Numbered from the stretch's first letter, positions 20,288 through 29,239 are shown. The stretch: DNA of 64,000 nt from Neisseriaceae bacterium JH1-16 (GCA_025989215.1 JAPDNP010000003.1:1-64000), one strand, 5' to 3'. Program-made: numbers and translations. The notes: generated from the letters alone by a model not told the origin.

Positions 20288-21298
20288 TTAGCCCGCGAGC
20301 GTGGAGACCAGGATGGCCTTGATGGTGTGCATGCGGTTTTCTGCTTGCTCGAAGGCGATGCACGCTTCCGACTCGAACACGTCTTCGGTCACTTCGATGC
20401 CGTTGGCCAGGTCCGGGTATTGCGCGGCGATTTCCTTGCCGACCTTGGTTTCGGCGTTGTGGTAGGCCGGCAGGCAGTGCATGAACTTGACCGCCGGGTT
20501 GCCCGAGGCCTGCATCAGTTCGGCGTTGACCTGGTACGGCTTGAGCAGCTTGATGCGCTCGGCCCACACTTCGGCCGGTTCGCCCATCGACACCCACACG
20601 TCGGTGTGGATGAAGTCGGTGCCCTTGACCGCTTCTTGCGCGTCGTCGGTCAGGGTGATCTTGGCGCCGGTCTTCTCGGCGATGGCTTTACATTCGGCGA
20701 CCAGCTCGTCGGTCGGCCACAGGTGTTTCGGCGCGCCGATGCGTACGTGCATACCCAGCTTGCAACCGATCACCAGCAGCGAGTTACCCATGTTGTTGCG
20801 GGCGTCGCCGAGGTAGGTGTAGTTGATTTCCGACAGCGGCTTGTCGCTGTTCTCCCACATGGTCAGCACGTCGGCCAGCATCTGGGTCGGGTGGAATTCG
20901 TCGGTCAGGCCGTTGTACACCGGCACACCAGCGTATTTGGCCAGTTCGTGCTCGACCATGTCCTGGTCGAAGCCGCGGTATTCGATCGCGTCGTACATGC
21001 GACCCAGTACCCGGGCGGTGTCTTTCATCGATTCCTTGATGCCGATCTGCGAGCCGGACGGGCCGAGGTAGGTGACGTTGGCGCCCTGGTCGAAGCACGC
21101 CACTTCAAAGGCGCAACGGGTCCGGGTGGAGGTCTTTTCGAAGATCAGCGCGACGTTCTTGCCCTTCAGGTGCTGCTGTTCGGTGCCGCTGTACTTGGCG
21201 CGCTTCAGGTCGCGCGCCAGGTCGAGCATGTAGCGGATTTCACGCGGGGTGAAGTCCAGCATTTTAAGGAAGCTACGGTTGCGCAGATTGAAAGCCAT
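20288..21298 (-). CDS. arcB: Ornithine carbamoyltransferase, catabolic
   Basis: A 336-residue enzyme that splits citrulline with phosphate into ornithine and carbamoyl phosphate. The carbamoyl-phosphate loop [11 protein letters not shown], the HPTQMLAD motif and the ornithine-binding HCLPAYHN are intact. The ATG at 21298 gives the usual [17 protein letters not shown] start; 11 upstream codons in frame look spurious. The catabolic role is inferred from the arc operon. Confidence 0.96.
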   Translation of the reverse strand: MAFNLRNRSFLKMLDFTPREIRYMLDLARDLKRAKYSGTEQQHLKGKNVALIFEKTSTRTRCAFEVACFDQGANVTYLGPSGSQIGIKESMKDTARVLGRMYDAIEYRGFDQDMVEHELAKYAGVPVYNGLTDEFHPTQMLADVLTMWENSDKPLSEINYTYLGDARNNMGNSLLVIGCKLGMHVRIGAPKHLWPTDELVAECKAIAEKTGAKITLTDDAQEAVKGTDFIHTDVWVSMGEPAEVWAERIKLLKPYQVNAELMQASGNPAVKFMHCLPAYHNAETKVGKEIAAQYPDLANGIEVTEDVFESEACIAFEQAENRMHTIKAILVSTLAG

Positions 21299-21425
21299 GG
21301 TGCTGCTCCTGATAAGAGTCTGTCTGGGCAAGCGGCCGCCCCGGCTGAGTCGCGCCGGGCGGTCGACCTGTCGGTCGGTTTTGAAAATCGGTACTGAAAG
21401 ACGATGCGTCGGGTTGAGCGGGCGG

Positions 21426-21460
21426 GGCGGGTTCGGCCAACGTCGCAGGCCGAACCCGCC
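21426..21460 (-). repeat. Intercistronic hairpin between arcA and arcB containing the 10-mer repeat
   Basis: GGCGGGTTCGGCC (21426-21438) and GGCCGAACCCGCC (21448-21460) form a perfect 13-bp stem. A TTCGGCCAAC copy is embedded at 21432. There is no T run, so it is more likely an mRNA-stability or processing hairpin after arcA than a terminator. Confidence 0.65.
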
Positions 21461-21478
21461 CCTGCTCGCTCCGGCGGG

Positions 21479-22711
21479 TTACAGCGTCACTGCGTCACGG
21501 ACGATCGGGCAGGTCATGCAGTGACCACCGCCACGGCCGCGGCCCAGTTCGGACGCCGGGATCTCGATCACTTCCACGCCGTTCTCGCGCATCAGCCGGT
21601 TGGTGTAGGTGTTGCGGTCGTAAGCCACCACCACGCGGCGGTCCAGCGCCACCACGTTGTTGCCGTCGTCCCACTGTTCGCGTTCGCGCTGGTACAGGTC
21701 GCCGCCGGTCTGGATCACCCGGATTGCCGGCAGGCCCAGTGCTTCCTTCACCACATCGAGGAACGGGATGCCTTCATGGCGCTCGAAGCGGATCTCGCCG
21801 TCGCGCTCGCCGGCGTACATGCTGGTGCAGACGATCTCGTCGACCACGTCCGGGAACACCGACAGCAGGTCGATGTCGAGGAAGGAGAACACCGTGTCCA
21901 GGTGCATCGCGGCCCGCGACTTCGGCATCTGGCAGGCGATCACCCGGGTGGCGCCGCCTGGTTTGCCCAGCACGCGCTTGGCCACTTGCACCACCGCCTG
22001 CGGGCTGGTGCGCTCGCCCATGCCGATCAGCACCACGCCGTTGCCGATCGGCATCACGTCGCCACCTTCCAGCGTGGCCGGGCCAAAGTCGGTATCGGCA
22101 TCGCCCCACCACACCTTCACCTGACCGGCGAAGGTCGGATGGAACTGGTACACCGACTGCAGGATCAGCGTTTCCTGGCGGCGCGCCGGCCAGTACATCG
22201 GGTTGAGGGTGACGCCTTCGTAGATCCAGCAGCTTGGGTCGCGTTGGAACAGGGTGTTCGGTACCGGCGGCAGCACGAAGTCGGAACGGTCGAGGTAGCC
22301 GCCGAACAGGCCCTTCGGGTCGAACGGCAGATCGGCCTTGGCGATGCCGCCGATCAGGTGTTCGGCCAACTGCGCCGACGCCATTTCGTCCAGCCAACTG
22401 CGCAGGTCGCCGAGCATGCCGACACCGACGTTATCGGTCTTGACCTTGCGGTCGAGGATCCAGGCGCGGGCGGCCTGATCGTCCAGCACGGTGGCCAGCG
22501 CGCCGTGCAGCTCGATCACTTCGATGTCACGAGCGCGCATCTGCTCGACGAAGTAGGCATGGTCCTTCTGAGCGCGTTCGACCCAGATCACATCGTCGTA
22601 CAGCAGCTCCTGGCAGTTGGCCGGGGTCAGCCGCTTATGCGCCAGCCCCGGGCGACACACCATCACGGTGCGCAGCTTGCCGCACTCGGAATGGACACCA
22701 AACTTGCTCAT
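21479..22711 (-). CDS. arcA: Arginine deiminase
   Basis: A 410-residue enzyme hydrolysing arginine to citrulline and ammonia. The catalytic cysteine lies in the C-terminal [10 protein letters not shown] motif. The substrate-binding blocks [22 protein letters not shown] and [11 protein letters not shown] (catalytic His) are present, so the enzyme should be active. Second gene of the arc operon, after the arcD antiporter. Confidence 0.97.
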   Translation of the reverse strand: MSKFGVHSECGKLRTVMVCRPGLAHKRLTPANCQELLYDDVIWVERAQKDHAYFVEQMRARDIEVIELHGALATVLDDQAARAWILDRKVKTDNVGVGMLGDLRSWLDEMASAQLAEHLIGGIAKADLPFDPKGLFGGYLDRSDFVLPPVPNTLFQRDPSCWIYEGVTLNPMYWPARRQETLILQSVYQFHPTFAGQVKVWWGDADTDFGPATLEGGDVMPIGNGVVLIGMGERTSPQAVVQVAKRVLGKPGGATRVIACQMPKSRAAMHLDTVFSFLDIDLLSVFPDVVDEIVCTSMYAGERDGEIRFERHEGIPFLDVVKEALGLPAIRVIQTGGDLYQREREQWDDGNNVVALDRRVVVAYDRNTYTNRLMRENGVEVIEIPASELGRGRGGGHCMTCPIVRDAVTL

Positions 22712-22793
22712 ATCGAACTCCTTGATTAGGTGGTTTCAGGAGATGTCGGCAGCCGCACGGTAGGCGGCTGCGCGAGAAACGCTTGCTACCAAC

Positions 22794-24260
22794 TCAGATG
22801 CTGATGGCACCGGTAGCCAGTTGATAGGCGGCGTAGATACCGAAGACAACCACGATGGCGGCGATGACAGCCTCGAAGCCTTTAAACGGTTTCTCGCCAC
22901 GCTCGCTCTTCGCCTTCAGGTAGAACAGCACGCCCGGCGCGTAGAGCACCATCGACAGGAACAGGTATTTCGGGCCGGCGGCGTAGATCAGCCAGATACC
23001 GTAGACAGAGGCGACCAGACCGATCAGCAGATCCTTGTTGCGGGCGGCATCGCCAGCCGGGTAGCCCTCGCCGCGCACGGCAACGATCAACGCATACAAG
23101 CCACATAGCAGATACGGAATCAGGATCATCGAGGTGGCCAGCGACAACAGCGCCAGGTAACCGGCCGAGCTGAACAGGGTGATGATCAGAAACAGCTGGA
23201 TCAAACCGTTGGTGAGCCACAGAGAGGCGGCCGGCGAACCGTTCGGGTTCAGCTTGCCGAACACTTTCGGGAAGATGCCATCCTTACCGGCCAGGTACGG
23301 GATTTCAGCAGCCAGCAGGGTCCAGGCGAGCAGCGCGCCGCCGACCGAGATCACCAGACCGATATTGATCAGCGAAGCTCCCCACGGACCAACGGCAGCC
23401 TTGAGCACACCAGCGGTCGACGGGTTTTTCAGCGTGGCCAGTTCCGCCTGGGTCAGCACGCCCATCGACAGCAGCGACACGGCAACCAGCAGCGCGATGG
23501 TCAGCAGGAAGCCGATCACCGTGGCTTTGCCGACTTCTTTCATCGATTCGGCACGGCTGGAGAACACCGAGGCGCCTTCAATACCGATGAACACCCACAC
23601 GGTCACCAGCATCGAACCCTTGACCTGATCGATCACCGAGCCGAGCGCCGGGGTTCCCCAGAAGTCGGTGTTGAAGGTCTTGATGTTGAAGGCAAAGATC
23701 ACGATCACGATGAACAGCGCCAGCGGCACCAGTTTGGCGATCGTGGTAATGGTATTGATGAAGGTCGCGCCCTGCACACCGCGCAGGATCAACGTATGCA
23801 GCCCCCACAGCAGCACCGAGGCCGCGATGATCGCCGGCAGGGTGTTACCTTCGCCAAAGAACGACAGTACGCCGAACGCACCGAGGGCAGAGAAGAACAC
23901 CACCATGTACGAGACGTTGCCGATCCAGGCCGAGATCCAGTAACCCCAGGCGGAGTTGAAGCCAATGTAGTCACCGAAACCGGCGCGGGCGTAACCGTAG
24001 ACACCCCCTTCGATTTCCGGCTTGCGATTGGCCAGATTCTGGAAGACGAAGGCCAGCGTCAGCATGCCGACGAAGGTGATCGCCCAAGCGATGATGATGG
24101 AACCGGCGCCGGAGCTGGCCGCCATGTTCTGCGGCAGAGAGAAAATACCGCCGCCGATCATCGAACCCACCACCAGAGCGGTGAGTGCGCCAAGCTTCAG
24201 CTTGGCTGGACCCGTTGCCTGTGCTGCGCTGCCTAGTTGCACTTCAGTTTCAGTGGACAT
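22794..24260 (-). CDS. arcD: Arginine/ornithine antiporter
   Basis: A 488-residue APC-family membrane protein with about 12-13 hydrophobic segments and the basic amino acid antiporter N-terminus LGALTALVVGSMIGGGIFSLPQ. It exchanges external arginine for internal ornithine, so the pathway gains ATP without transport cost. First gene of arcDABC. Upstream lies an A/T-rich region with two FNR/ANR-type palindromes, consistent with anaerobic induction. Confidence 0.93.
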   Translation of the reverse strand: MSTETEVQLGSAAQATGPAKLKLGALTALVVGSMIGGGIFSLPQNMAASSGAGSIIIAWAITFVGMLTLAFVFQNLANRKPEIEGGVYGYARAGFGDYIGFNSAWGYWISAWIGNVSYMVVFFSALGAFGVLSFFGEGNTLPAIIAASVLLWGLHTLILRGVQGATFINTITTIAKLVPLALFIVIVIFAFNIKTFNTDFWGTPALGSVIDQVKGSMLVTVWVFIGIEGASVFSSRAESMKEVGKATVIGFLLTIALLVAVSLLSMGVLTQAELATLKNPSTAGVLKAAVGPWGASLINIGLVISVGGALLAWTLLAAEIPYLAGKDGIFPKVFGKLNPNGSPAASLWLTNGLIQLFLIITLFSSAGYLALLSLATSMILIPYLLCGLYALIVAVRGEGYPAGDAARNKDLLIGLVASVYGIWLIYAAGPKYLFLSMVLYAPGVLFYLKAKSERGEKPFKGFEAVIAAIVVVFGIYAAYQLATGAISI

Positions 24261-24380
24261 AATCGGTCTCCGATTAGCAAATCAAATATTGAAAACTGTT
24301 TTAATATTATTAAATACTCATTAGCTGATCCAATGATAGGCGCTTTGGAGACCGAGAATCCAGCGGCCGCCGAGACTTAC

Positions 24381-24394
24381 TTGACCTGGGTCAA
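24381..24394 (-). promoter_or_regulatory. FNR/ANR-type box upstream of arcD
   Basis: TTGAC-CTGG-GTCAA is a perfect palindrome with the spacing of the FNR/ANR consensus (TTGAT-N4-ATCAA). Placed at -41.5 it would give a start near 24346, about 85 nt before arcD. A weak -10-like GATTCT lies at the right distance on the minus strand. Confidence 0.6.
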
Positions 24395-24495
24395 CCATGA
24401 AGAGCCTCTCCGACTTGAAAGCTCAGCGAGGTTTGTTTTTAGAACACATTCATAATCAAGTCTAGAGGTGCAACCGTTAACTCAATTGGAATATA

Positions 24496-24509
24496 TTGTT
24501 AAATATCAA
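24496..24509. promoter_or_regulatory. Second FNR/ANR-like site in the arcD upstream region
   Basis: TTGTT-AAAT-ATCAA differs from the consensus halves at one base. It lies about 115 bp beyond the first box in an unusually A/T-rich stretch (about 24281-24560). The whole 24261-24644 gap holds no gene. Confidence 0.45.
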
Positions 24510-24644
24510 TAGCAAGTAACACATTATTGGCACAATTTAAACGATACGATTGCCAATCTCTCGCGGCAAAAAAAAATAGGACAGAAATTCCCCTGCCCCG
24601 AACACACATCAAGAAGCATCACAGCGCATCGCGCACCGCGCCCG

Positions 24645-24785
24645 TCACTCCAGCGGCTGCGGTGCATTGCGCACCTTACGGACGAAGAGCGCGATGCAGG
24701 TCCCGACGACCACCATGGTCAACACGATAGTGATCAGACTGAGCAGCCCGACATCTGAACTCAGCAATTCCTTCCACAGTTCCAT
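24645..24785 (-). CDS. DUF3149-family small membrane protein
   Basis: A 46-residue protein starting MELWKELLSSDVGLLSL, then one hydrophobic segment and a basic tail (LFVRKVRN). This is the pattern I know as DUF3149, a tiny betaproteobacterial membrane protein of unknown function. The ATG at 24785 is chosen because GGGAGG lies 6 nt upstream; an ATG two codons earlier is too close to that site. It stands alone between the arc operon and the flavin reductase gene. Confidence 0.8.
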   Translation of the reverse strand: MELWKELLSSDVGLLSLITIVLTMVVVGTCIALFVRKVRNAPQPLE

Positions 24786-24880
24786 GCCCATCCTCCCGCG
24801 CTTACCATCAACGCCATTAGCATAACGATGAGGACGATCTGGGCGTTTGACCCATATCAAGCCCATGACGCGTACCAAAA

Positions 24881-24916
24881 CAAACAGCCCCGCGGCAAAG
24901 CCAGCGGGGCTGTTTG
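24881..24916 (-). terminator. Terminator of the ferredoxin-reductase-type gene
   Basis: CAAACAGCCCCGC and GCGGGGCTGTTTG form a 13-bp stem with T-rich sequence beyond it on the minus strand. It lies 17 nt after the stop of the gene at 24933. Confidence 0.88.
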
Positions 24917-24932
24917 GGATGACGAAGACAGA

Positions 24933-25967
24933 TCAGGCGGGGTTGGCGCCCTTCATGTCCTTGGCCAGGAAGAAAGCGTCGGAGAAGAACTCGTCCTCCG
25001 GCAGCGCGCGCGTGGTGGTAAAGCTGGTATGCGCGGCCTCCACCATCACCGGCGCACCGCAGGCATAGACCTGATAACCGGACAGATCGTCGAAGTCGTC
25101 GAGCACCGCCTGGTGCACGAAACCGGTTCGGCCAACCCAGTTGTCTTCCGGCAGCGGCTCGGACAATACCGGGATGAAGCTGAATCCCGGCAGTTGTTGC
25201 TGCCAGGAGCCGGCGAGCTCGGCCTGGTACAGATCGTCCTTGGTGCGAGCGCCCCAATACATCACCATCGGGCGATTGATGCCACTATAGATAGCGTGTT
25301 CGACGATGCCCTTGATCGGTGCGAAACCGGTACCGCTGGCGATGAAGATGATCGGCTTGTCCGAGTCTTCGCGCAGGAAGAAGCTGCCCAGCGGCCCCTT
25401 GAAGCGCATGATCTCGCGCTCCTTCATCGTGTTGAACACGTATTCGGAGAAGCTGCCGCCCGGCTGATTGCGGATATGCAGCTCGATGAAAGCATCGTCG
25501 TGCGGTGCATTGGCGATCGAGAAGCTGCGCTTCTTGCCGTCGCGCATCAGGATGTCGATGTACTGGCCGGCGCGGAACTGCAAGCGCTCGGATACCGGCA
25601 GCTTCAGCTTCAGGATCGCGACGTCGTGCACCTTCTCGATCTTCTCGACTCGGCACGGCAAGGTCTTGATCTGGATGTCGCCGACACCGGTGACTTCGCG
25701 CACTTCGATGGTCAGGTCGCCCTGCGGCTTGGCGCAGCAGAACAGCGCCAGACCCTGTGCCGCTTCCTGTTCGCTCAGCGCCTTGGCTTGGTGTGCGCCC
25801 TGCTCGACCTGCCCCTCGACCACCTTGCCCTTGCAGGCGCCACAGGCTCCGTCGCGGCAGCCGTACGGTAGGCCGACGCTATGACGCAACGCGGCGTCGA
25901 GGATGGTTTCGTGGTCTTCCACGGCGAAGGTGTGGCCGCTTGGAAGCACCTTGACCTGACACGTCAT
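24933..25967 (-). CDS. 2Fe-2S/FAD/NAD(P) oxidoreductase (CDP-6-deoxy-glucoseen reductase-like)
   Basis: A 344-residue electron-transfer reductase in one chain. Residues ~1-90 are a plant-type 2Fe-2S ferredoxin (CRDGACGAC, then C-C in LFCCAK). The middle is the FAD domain (FRAGQYIDIL, KRSFSIANAP). The C-terminus is the NAD(P) domain (IIFIASGTGFAPIKGIVEHA). Betaproteobacteria often carry this enzyme, annotated as CDP-6-deoxy-delta-3,4-glucoseen reductase, without a deoxysugar cluster, as here; its partner is unknown. Confidence 0.88.
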   Translation of the reverse strand: MTCQVKVLPSGHTFAVEDHETILDAALRHSVGLPYGCRDGACGACKGKVVEGQVEQGAHQAKALSEQEAAQGLALFCCAKPQGDLTIEVREVTGVGDIQIKTLPCRVEKIEKVHDVAILKLKLPVSERLQFRAGQYIDILMRDGKKRSFSIANAPHDDAFIELHIRNQPGGSFSEYVFNTMKEREIMRFKGPLGSFFLREDSDKPIIFIASGTGFAPIKGIVEHAIYSGINRPMVMYWGARTKDDLYQAELAGSWQQQLPGFSFIPVLSEPLPEDNWVGRTGFVHQAVLDDFDDLSGYQVYACGAPVMVEAAHTSFTTTRALPEDEFFSDAFFLAKDMKGANPA

Positions 25968-25995
25968 GTTTTCTCTATCCTTGGTGTTTGCTCGC

Positions 25996-26001
25996 TACAA
26001 T
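25996..26001 (+). promoter_or_regulatory. -10 box next to the SDR gene start
   Basis: TACAAT within GCTACAAT lies 6 nt before the ATG at 26008, with no ribosome site between. The expected transcript starts at or beside the start codon. The context matches those at apt and the FKBP gene. Confidence 0.4.
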
Positions 26002-26007
26002 GCCAGC

Positions 26008-26880
26008 ATGCCTACCTTATTGATTATCGGCTTCGGCGACGTGGCACGTCGCGCCGTCTCCCGGCTGACCGGCCACTGGCGGCTGCTCGCCGCAGTACGA
26101 CGCCCCGAACAGGCCGCAGCGGCTCGTGCGCTCGGGGTCATCCCTATCCTGGCTGACCTGGATCAGCCGAACAGTTTGCCGCGCCTGGCGGGCTTGACGG
26201 ATGCGCTGCTTTATACCGCGCCGCCACCCGATCAGGGGCAATACGATCCGCGTTTGCGGCGCTGTCTGGCGGCGCTGGCGAAAGCGGGCAGCATACCACA
26301 GCGGGTGGTGTACATCAGTACCAGCGGCGTGTACGGCGACTGTGGCGGCGACTGGGTGGACGAGACCCATCCTTGCCGGCCAAGCAGCGCGCGGGCGCAA
26401 CGCCGCTACGACGCCGAAACCACATTGCGTCGATTCGCCATCCACCACGGCAGCAGCCTGACCATCCTTCGCGCACCGGGTATCTATGCCGCCGAACGGC
26501 TGCCGCTGGCGCGGCTCGCCAGCGGTGCACCGAATATCGTCCCGTCCGAAGACAGCATCAGCAACCACATCCACGCCGACGATCTGGCGCTGCTCTGCAC
26601 CGCCGCGTTGCAGCGTCGTGGCGGTGTGCGCATCTACAATGCCTGTGATGAGCAGCCCCTGCCGGTCGGCGACTGGTACGACCGACTGGCCGATGCGACC
26701 GGCCGAGCGCGACCACCCCGCCTATCACGCGAGCAGGTGCGCCAGCAGGTGTCGCCGGCACTATGGTCGTTTCTCGCCGAATCACGCCGGCTCAGCAACG
26801 CCAGGTTGGCCGAACTGCGCGTGCGGCTCACCTACCCGAACGTCGATGCCTTCCTCGCTGGCTGGACTCCGCCCCGTTAA
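26008..26880 (+). CDS. NAD(P)-dependent SDR/epimerase family protein (YeeZ-like)
   Basis: A 290-residue extended SDR protein. The N-terminal Rossmann motif is degenerate (LLIIGFGDVARRA), with RVVYISTSGVYGDCGGDWVDE resembling the catalytic Ser and YxxxK region of nucleotide-sugar epimerases. The usual tyrosine-lysine pair appears as RRYDAET, so catalysis is uncertain. The substrate is unknown. The start at 26008 rather than 14 codons earlier fits the fold's first strand. One 10-mer copy lies near the end (Leu-Ala-Glu). Confidence 0.8.
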   Translation: MPTLLIIGFGDVARRAVSRLTGHWRLLAAVRRPEQAAAARALGVIPILADLDQPNSLPRLAGLTDALLYTAPPPDQGQYDPRLRRCLAALAKAGSIPQRVVYISTSGVYGDCGGDWVDETHPCRPSSARAQRRYDAETTLRRFAIHHGSSLTILRAPGIYAAERLPLARLASGAPNIVPSEDSISNHIHADDLALLCTAALQRRGGVRIYNACDEQPLPVGDWYDRLADATGRARPPRLSREQVRQQVSPALWSFLAESRRLSNARLAELRVRLTYPNVDAFLAGWTPPR

Positions 26881-26943
26881 GCTCGCCTGCCGGCGGCAGA
26901 TTCGGTAACATCGCGTTCTTTTTGCGTTTTTCGGACAGGAATC

Positions 26944-27624
26944 ATGGAAAATCCGGCCTACCAGCGACACATCAAGAGCTTCGTGCTGCGCCAGGGGCAT
27001 TTGACGGCGGCTCAGCAGCGCGCCATGGACGAGGGCATGCCTCGCTGGGGGATAGCCTACCGCGCCGAGCCGCTGGATCTGACCGCCGCCTTCGAGCGCC
27101 AGGCGCCGAAGATCCTCGAGATCGGTTTCGGCATGGGCACCGCCACCGCCGAGATCGCCCGCACCTGCCCGGATAACGACTACCTCGGTGTGGAAGTGCA
27201 CTCGCCGGGTGTCGGCAACCTGCTGAAGCTGATCGGCGAACAGGAGATCACCAACCTGCGCATCATTCGCCACGATGCGGTCGAAGTGATCGACCACATG
27301 CTGCCGGACGGCTCGCTCGACGGCATCCACATCTTCTTTCCCGATCCATGGCCGAAGAAGCGCCATCACAAGCGCCGCCTGATCCAGTCGCCATTGATCG
27401 CCAAGCTGGTGAAAAAGCTGAAGACCGGCGGCTACCTGCACTGCGCCACCGACTGGGAGGAATACGCCCTACAGATGCTTGAAGTGCTGTCGGGCAACGA
27501 GGAGCTGGCCAACAGCGCCGATGGCTTCGCCCCGCGTCCGGACTATCGCCCGCTAACCAAGTTCGAGGCACGCGGCATCAAGCTGGGCCACGGCGTCTGG
27601 GATGTGATCTTCACTCGCCGCTAA
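26944..27624 (+). CDS. trmB: tRNA (guanine-N7)-methyltransferase
   Basis: A 226-residue SAM-dependent enzyme making m7G46 in tRNA. The SAM motif is [16 protein letters not shown]. The family block [18 protein letters not shown] and the C-terminal [17 protein letters not shown] are intact. A short 63-bp gap separates it from the SDR gene, and they may be co-transcribed. Confidence 0.96.
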   Translation: MENPAYQRHIKSFVLRQGHLTAAQQRAMDEGMPRWGIAYRAEPLDLTAAFERQAPKILEIGFGMGTATAEIARTCPDNDYLGVEVHSPGVGNLLKLIGEQEITNLRIIRHDAVEVIDHMLPDGSLDGIHIFFPDPWPKKRHHKRRLIQSPLIAKLVKKLKTGGYLHCATDWEEYALQMLEVLSGNEELANSADGFAPRPDYRPLTKFEARGIKLGHGVWDVIFTRR

Positions 27625-27642
27625 GAGCCGCTAACAAAACCC

Positions 27643-27708
27643 TCCCGGCGTTGTTGTGCTGCCTTGCCGTACTCCTTGTACCGTCTGCGACAGCACGTCT
27701 AGCCGGGA
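27643..27708 (-). ncRNA. Structured repeat element, copy A
   Basis: Read on the minus strand: P1 TCCCGGC/GCCGGGA, internal loop TAGAC/AACAAC, P2 GTGCTGTC/GGCAGCAC, internal loop GCAGACG/GGCAA and P3 GTAC/GTAC with an AAGGA loop. The internal loops match copy B at 49720-49783 almost base for base, while both stems differ by compensatory changes. An outer 11-bp inverted repeat with one mismatch (27630-27640 and 27721-27731) surrounds it. It lies between trmB and the glutathione peroxidase terminator. No promoter or function can be assigned. Confidence 0.55.
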
Positions 27709-27764
27709 CCGCTTCGCTGAGTTTTGTTGGCGACGCCAAGTCCTCAACAGGCGCTCAATCCCGC

Positions 27765-27792
27765 TTCGGCCAACCTTCTAAGGTTGGCCGAA
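27765..27792. terminator. Terminator formed by inverted 10-mer repeats
   Basis: TTCGGCCAACCTT (27765-27777) and AAGGTTGGCCGAA (27780-27792) form a perfect 13-bp inverted repeat, followed on the plus strand by CGCTTTT. It lies between the convergent trmB and glutathione peroxidase genes and probably ends both. Confidence 0.85.
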
Positions 27793-27817
27793 CGCTTTTC
27801 CGGCTCCCGAACCGCGC

Positions 27818-28306
27818 CTACCTGCCCGCCTTGTTGACCAGGATGGCGATATCGTCGAGCAGTTCGTAGGGTTCTACTGCCGGCTCGAAGCGTTTGATCA
27901 AGCGCCCCTTCGGATCGAGCAGGAACTTGGTGAAGTTCCACTTGATCGGCTGCGGCTTGGCGCTCTCGACCCCGGTCAGCCAGCGCCACAGTGGGTGCGC
28001 GTTCGGCCCGTTCACCTCGACCTTGTCGAACAGGTCGAAGCGAACTGCGAAGCGCGCCTCGCAGAACTGCGCGATCGCGTCGGCCGAACCGGGCTCCTGA
28101 GCGCCGAACTGGTTGCACGGAAACGCCAGGATCGCGAGCTTCTCGGCGCCGAAATGGTCATACAGTTCCTGCAGGCCCCGGTACTGCGGGGTGTAACCGC
28201 ACTCGCTGGCGGTGTTCACCACCAGCACGGTGCGCCCGGCGTAATCAGACAGCGATTCCTCGTGACCATCGAGATGGATGGCGCGGAAGTCGTGAAGCGT
28301 AGTCAT
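27818..28306 (-). CDS. Glutathione peroxidase (Cys type, BtuE-like)
   Basis: A 162-residue thioredoxin-fold peroxidase. The catalytic tetrad is visible: the cysteine in NTASECGYTPQY (Cys in place of Sec), Gln in FPCNQFGAQEPG, and Trp-Asn in WNFTKFL. It reduces peroxides with thioredoxin or glutathione in the cytoplasm. GGAG lies 7 nt before the ATG. It is divergent from DUF1841, with a shared 60-bp promoter region. Confidence 0.94.
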   Translation of the reverse strand: MTTLHDFRAIHLDGHEESLSDYAGRTVLVVNTASECGYTPQYRGLQELYDHFGAEKLAILAFPCNQFGAQEPGSADAIAQFCEARFAVRFDLFDKVEVNGPNAHPLWRWLTGVESAKPQPIKWNFTKFLLDPKGRLIKRFEPAVEPYELLDDIAILVNKAGR

Positions 28307-28328
28307 GGCGGGTCTCCGTCGCTATCGC

Positions 28329-28334
28329 TATAAT
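28329..28334 (+). promoter_or_regulatory. -10 box of the DUF1841 gene
   Basis: TATAAT lies 32 nt before the ATG at 28367. A small CCCGA/TCGGG hairpin with a T run (about 28339-28363) sits in the leader and could attenuate transcription. Confidence 0.4.
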
Positions 28335-28366
28335 CTTACCCGAGTTTTTTAGTCGGGTTTTTGACG

Positions 28367-28843
28367 ATGTTTACACCCAGTCGGCAGGATGCGCGGCGCT
28401 TTTTCTTCGATACCTGGGCCAAGCACCAGGCCGGACAGCCGCTGACCGATCTTGAGCAGATGACGCTCGCGATCCTGGTCGCACATCCCGAATACCATCC
28501 CATCCTAGACAATCCTGCGCGTTATCTCGAACGCGAATGGACTCCAGAGTTGGGCGAGACCAACCCCTTCCTGCATTTGGGCCTGCATCTGGCCATCGAG
28601 GAACAGCGCTCGATCGACCAACCGTTCGGCATCCGCTCGCTGTATGCGCAGCTGGCGCTGCGACTCGGCAGCGAGCACGACGCACAGCACGCCTGTATGG
28701 ATGCACTGGGCGAGATGATCTGGCACGCCCAGCGCTACGGCGGCGGCCCGGACGTTAACCTCTACCTGTCCGGCATTCGTCGGAAGCTGGGGCTAGATCC
28801 CGAGGACACGCCGCGTCTCAATCCGAACGAGATTCCGGACTGA
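28367..28843 (+). CDS. DUF1841 family protein
   Basis: A 158-residue cytoplasmic protein of the DUF1841 family, recognised by MFTPSRQDARRFFFDTW, HPEYHPILDNP and NPFLHLGLHLAIEEQRSIDQP with a histidine-rich helical core. It is conserved in beta- and gammaproteobacteria; its function is unknown. The ATG at 28367 is used; a TTG two codons upstream is the alternative. Confidence 0.85.
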   Translation: MFTPSRQDARRFFFDTWAKHQAGQPLTDLEQMTLAILVAHPEYHPILDNPARYLEREWTPELGETNPFLHLGLHLAIEEQRSIDQPFGIRSLYAQLALRLGSEHDAQHACMDALGEMIWHAQRYGGGPDVNLYLSGIRRKLGLDPEDTPRLNPNEIPD

Positions 28844-28850
28844 GCCGCTG

Positions 28851-29239
28851 TCAGGCCAGACGGTGTTTCACGCAGCGCAGCAGCCTGCCAAGGCCCGGCG
28901 GTTTCTCGGCCGCATCCAGGTAGTCGCGGTGTGCTGAGATCCAACCAGAGGCAGCCAGCTGCCGTCGTGGATCTACTGCGCTCGCCGAGCACGGCAAAGC
29001 TGACGTCCCAGGCCATGAAGGCCCTCTCTCCATCCGCGATCACCTCGCCGATGGAGAAGCGCGGGTCGGCCAAGCTCTGGAATATCGTCTCGTACACCTC
29101 GCGGATCGCCAGAAGCCCCCGCATCTGCTGGAACGGATCGCTGAACGTGACAACGTCGTGGTACACCGTGTCGCCCTGCGCCAAGGTCGTCGTCGACAAG
29201 TCGCCGAACCAGGCGAGGTGGCGGCAGGACTGCATTCAT
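28851..29239 (-). pseudogene. Frameshifted NTF2/SnoaL-like protein
   Basis: Three reading frames on the minus strand carry successive parts of one NTF2-like (SnoaL) protein. The start MNAVLPP is in one frame (ATG at 29239). A central part LAWFGDLS to ERAFMAWDVSFAVLG, with FSDPFQQMRG, is in a second. The C-terminal AHRDYLDAAEKPPGLGRLL is in a third, ending at 28851. At least two frameshifts are needed to join them, so the gene looks broken unless the sequence is wrong. Such genes often neighbour SDR or flavin genes of lipid or pigment metabolism; no partner remains here. Confidence 0.65.

Noticed and set aside
24933-25967. Assignment of the 2Fe-2S/FAD protein to deoxysugar synthesis
   Set aside because: No CDP-sugar or O-antigen genes lie nearby. 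The name is inherited from distant relatives, so only the reductase architecture is claimed.
27630-27731. Element A as an integron attC site
   Set aside because: The flanking GCTAACAAAAC/GTTTTGTTGGC recalls attC core sites, but copy B lacks these cores, no integrase or cassette array is present, and the conserved internal loops do not fit attC.
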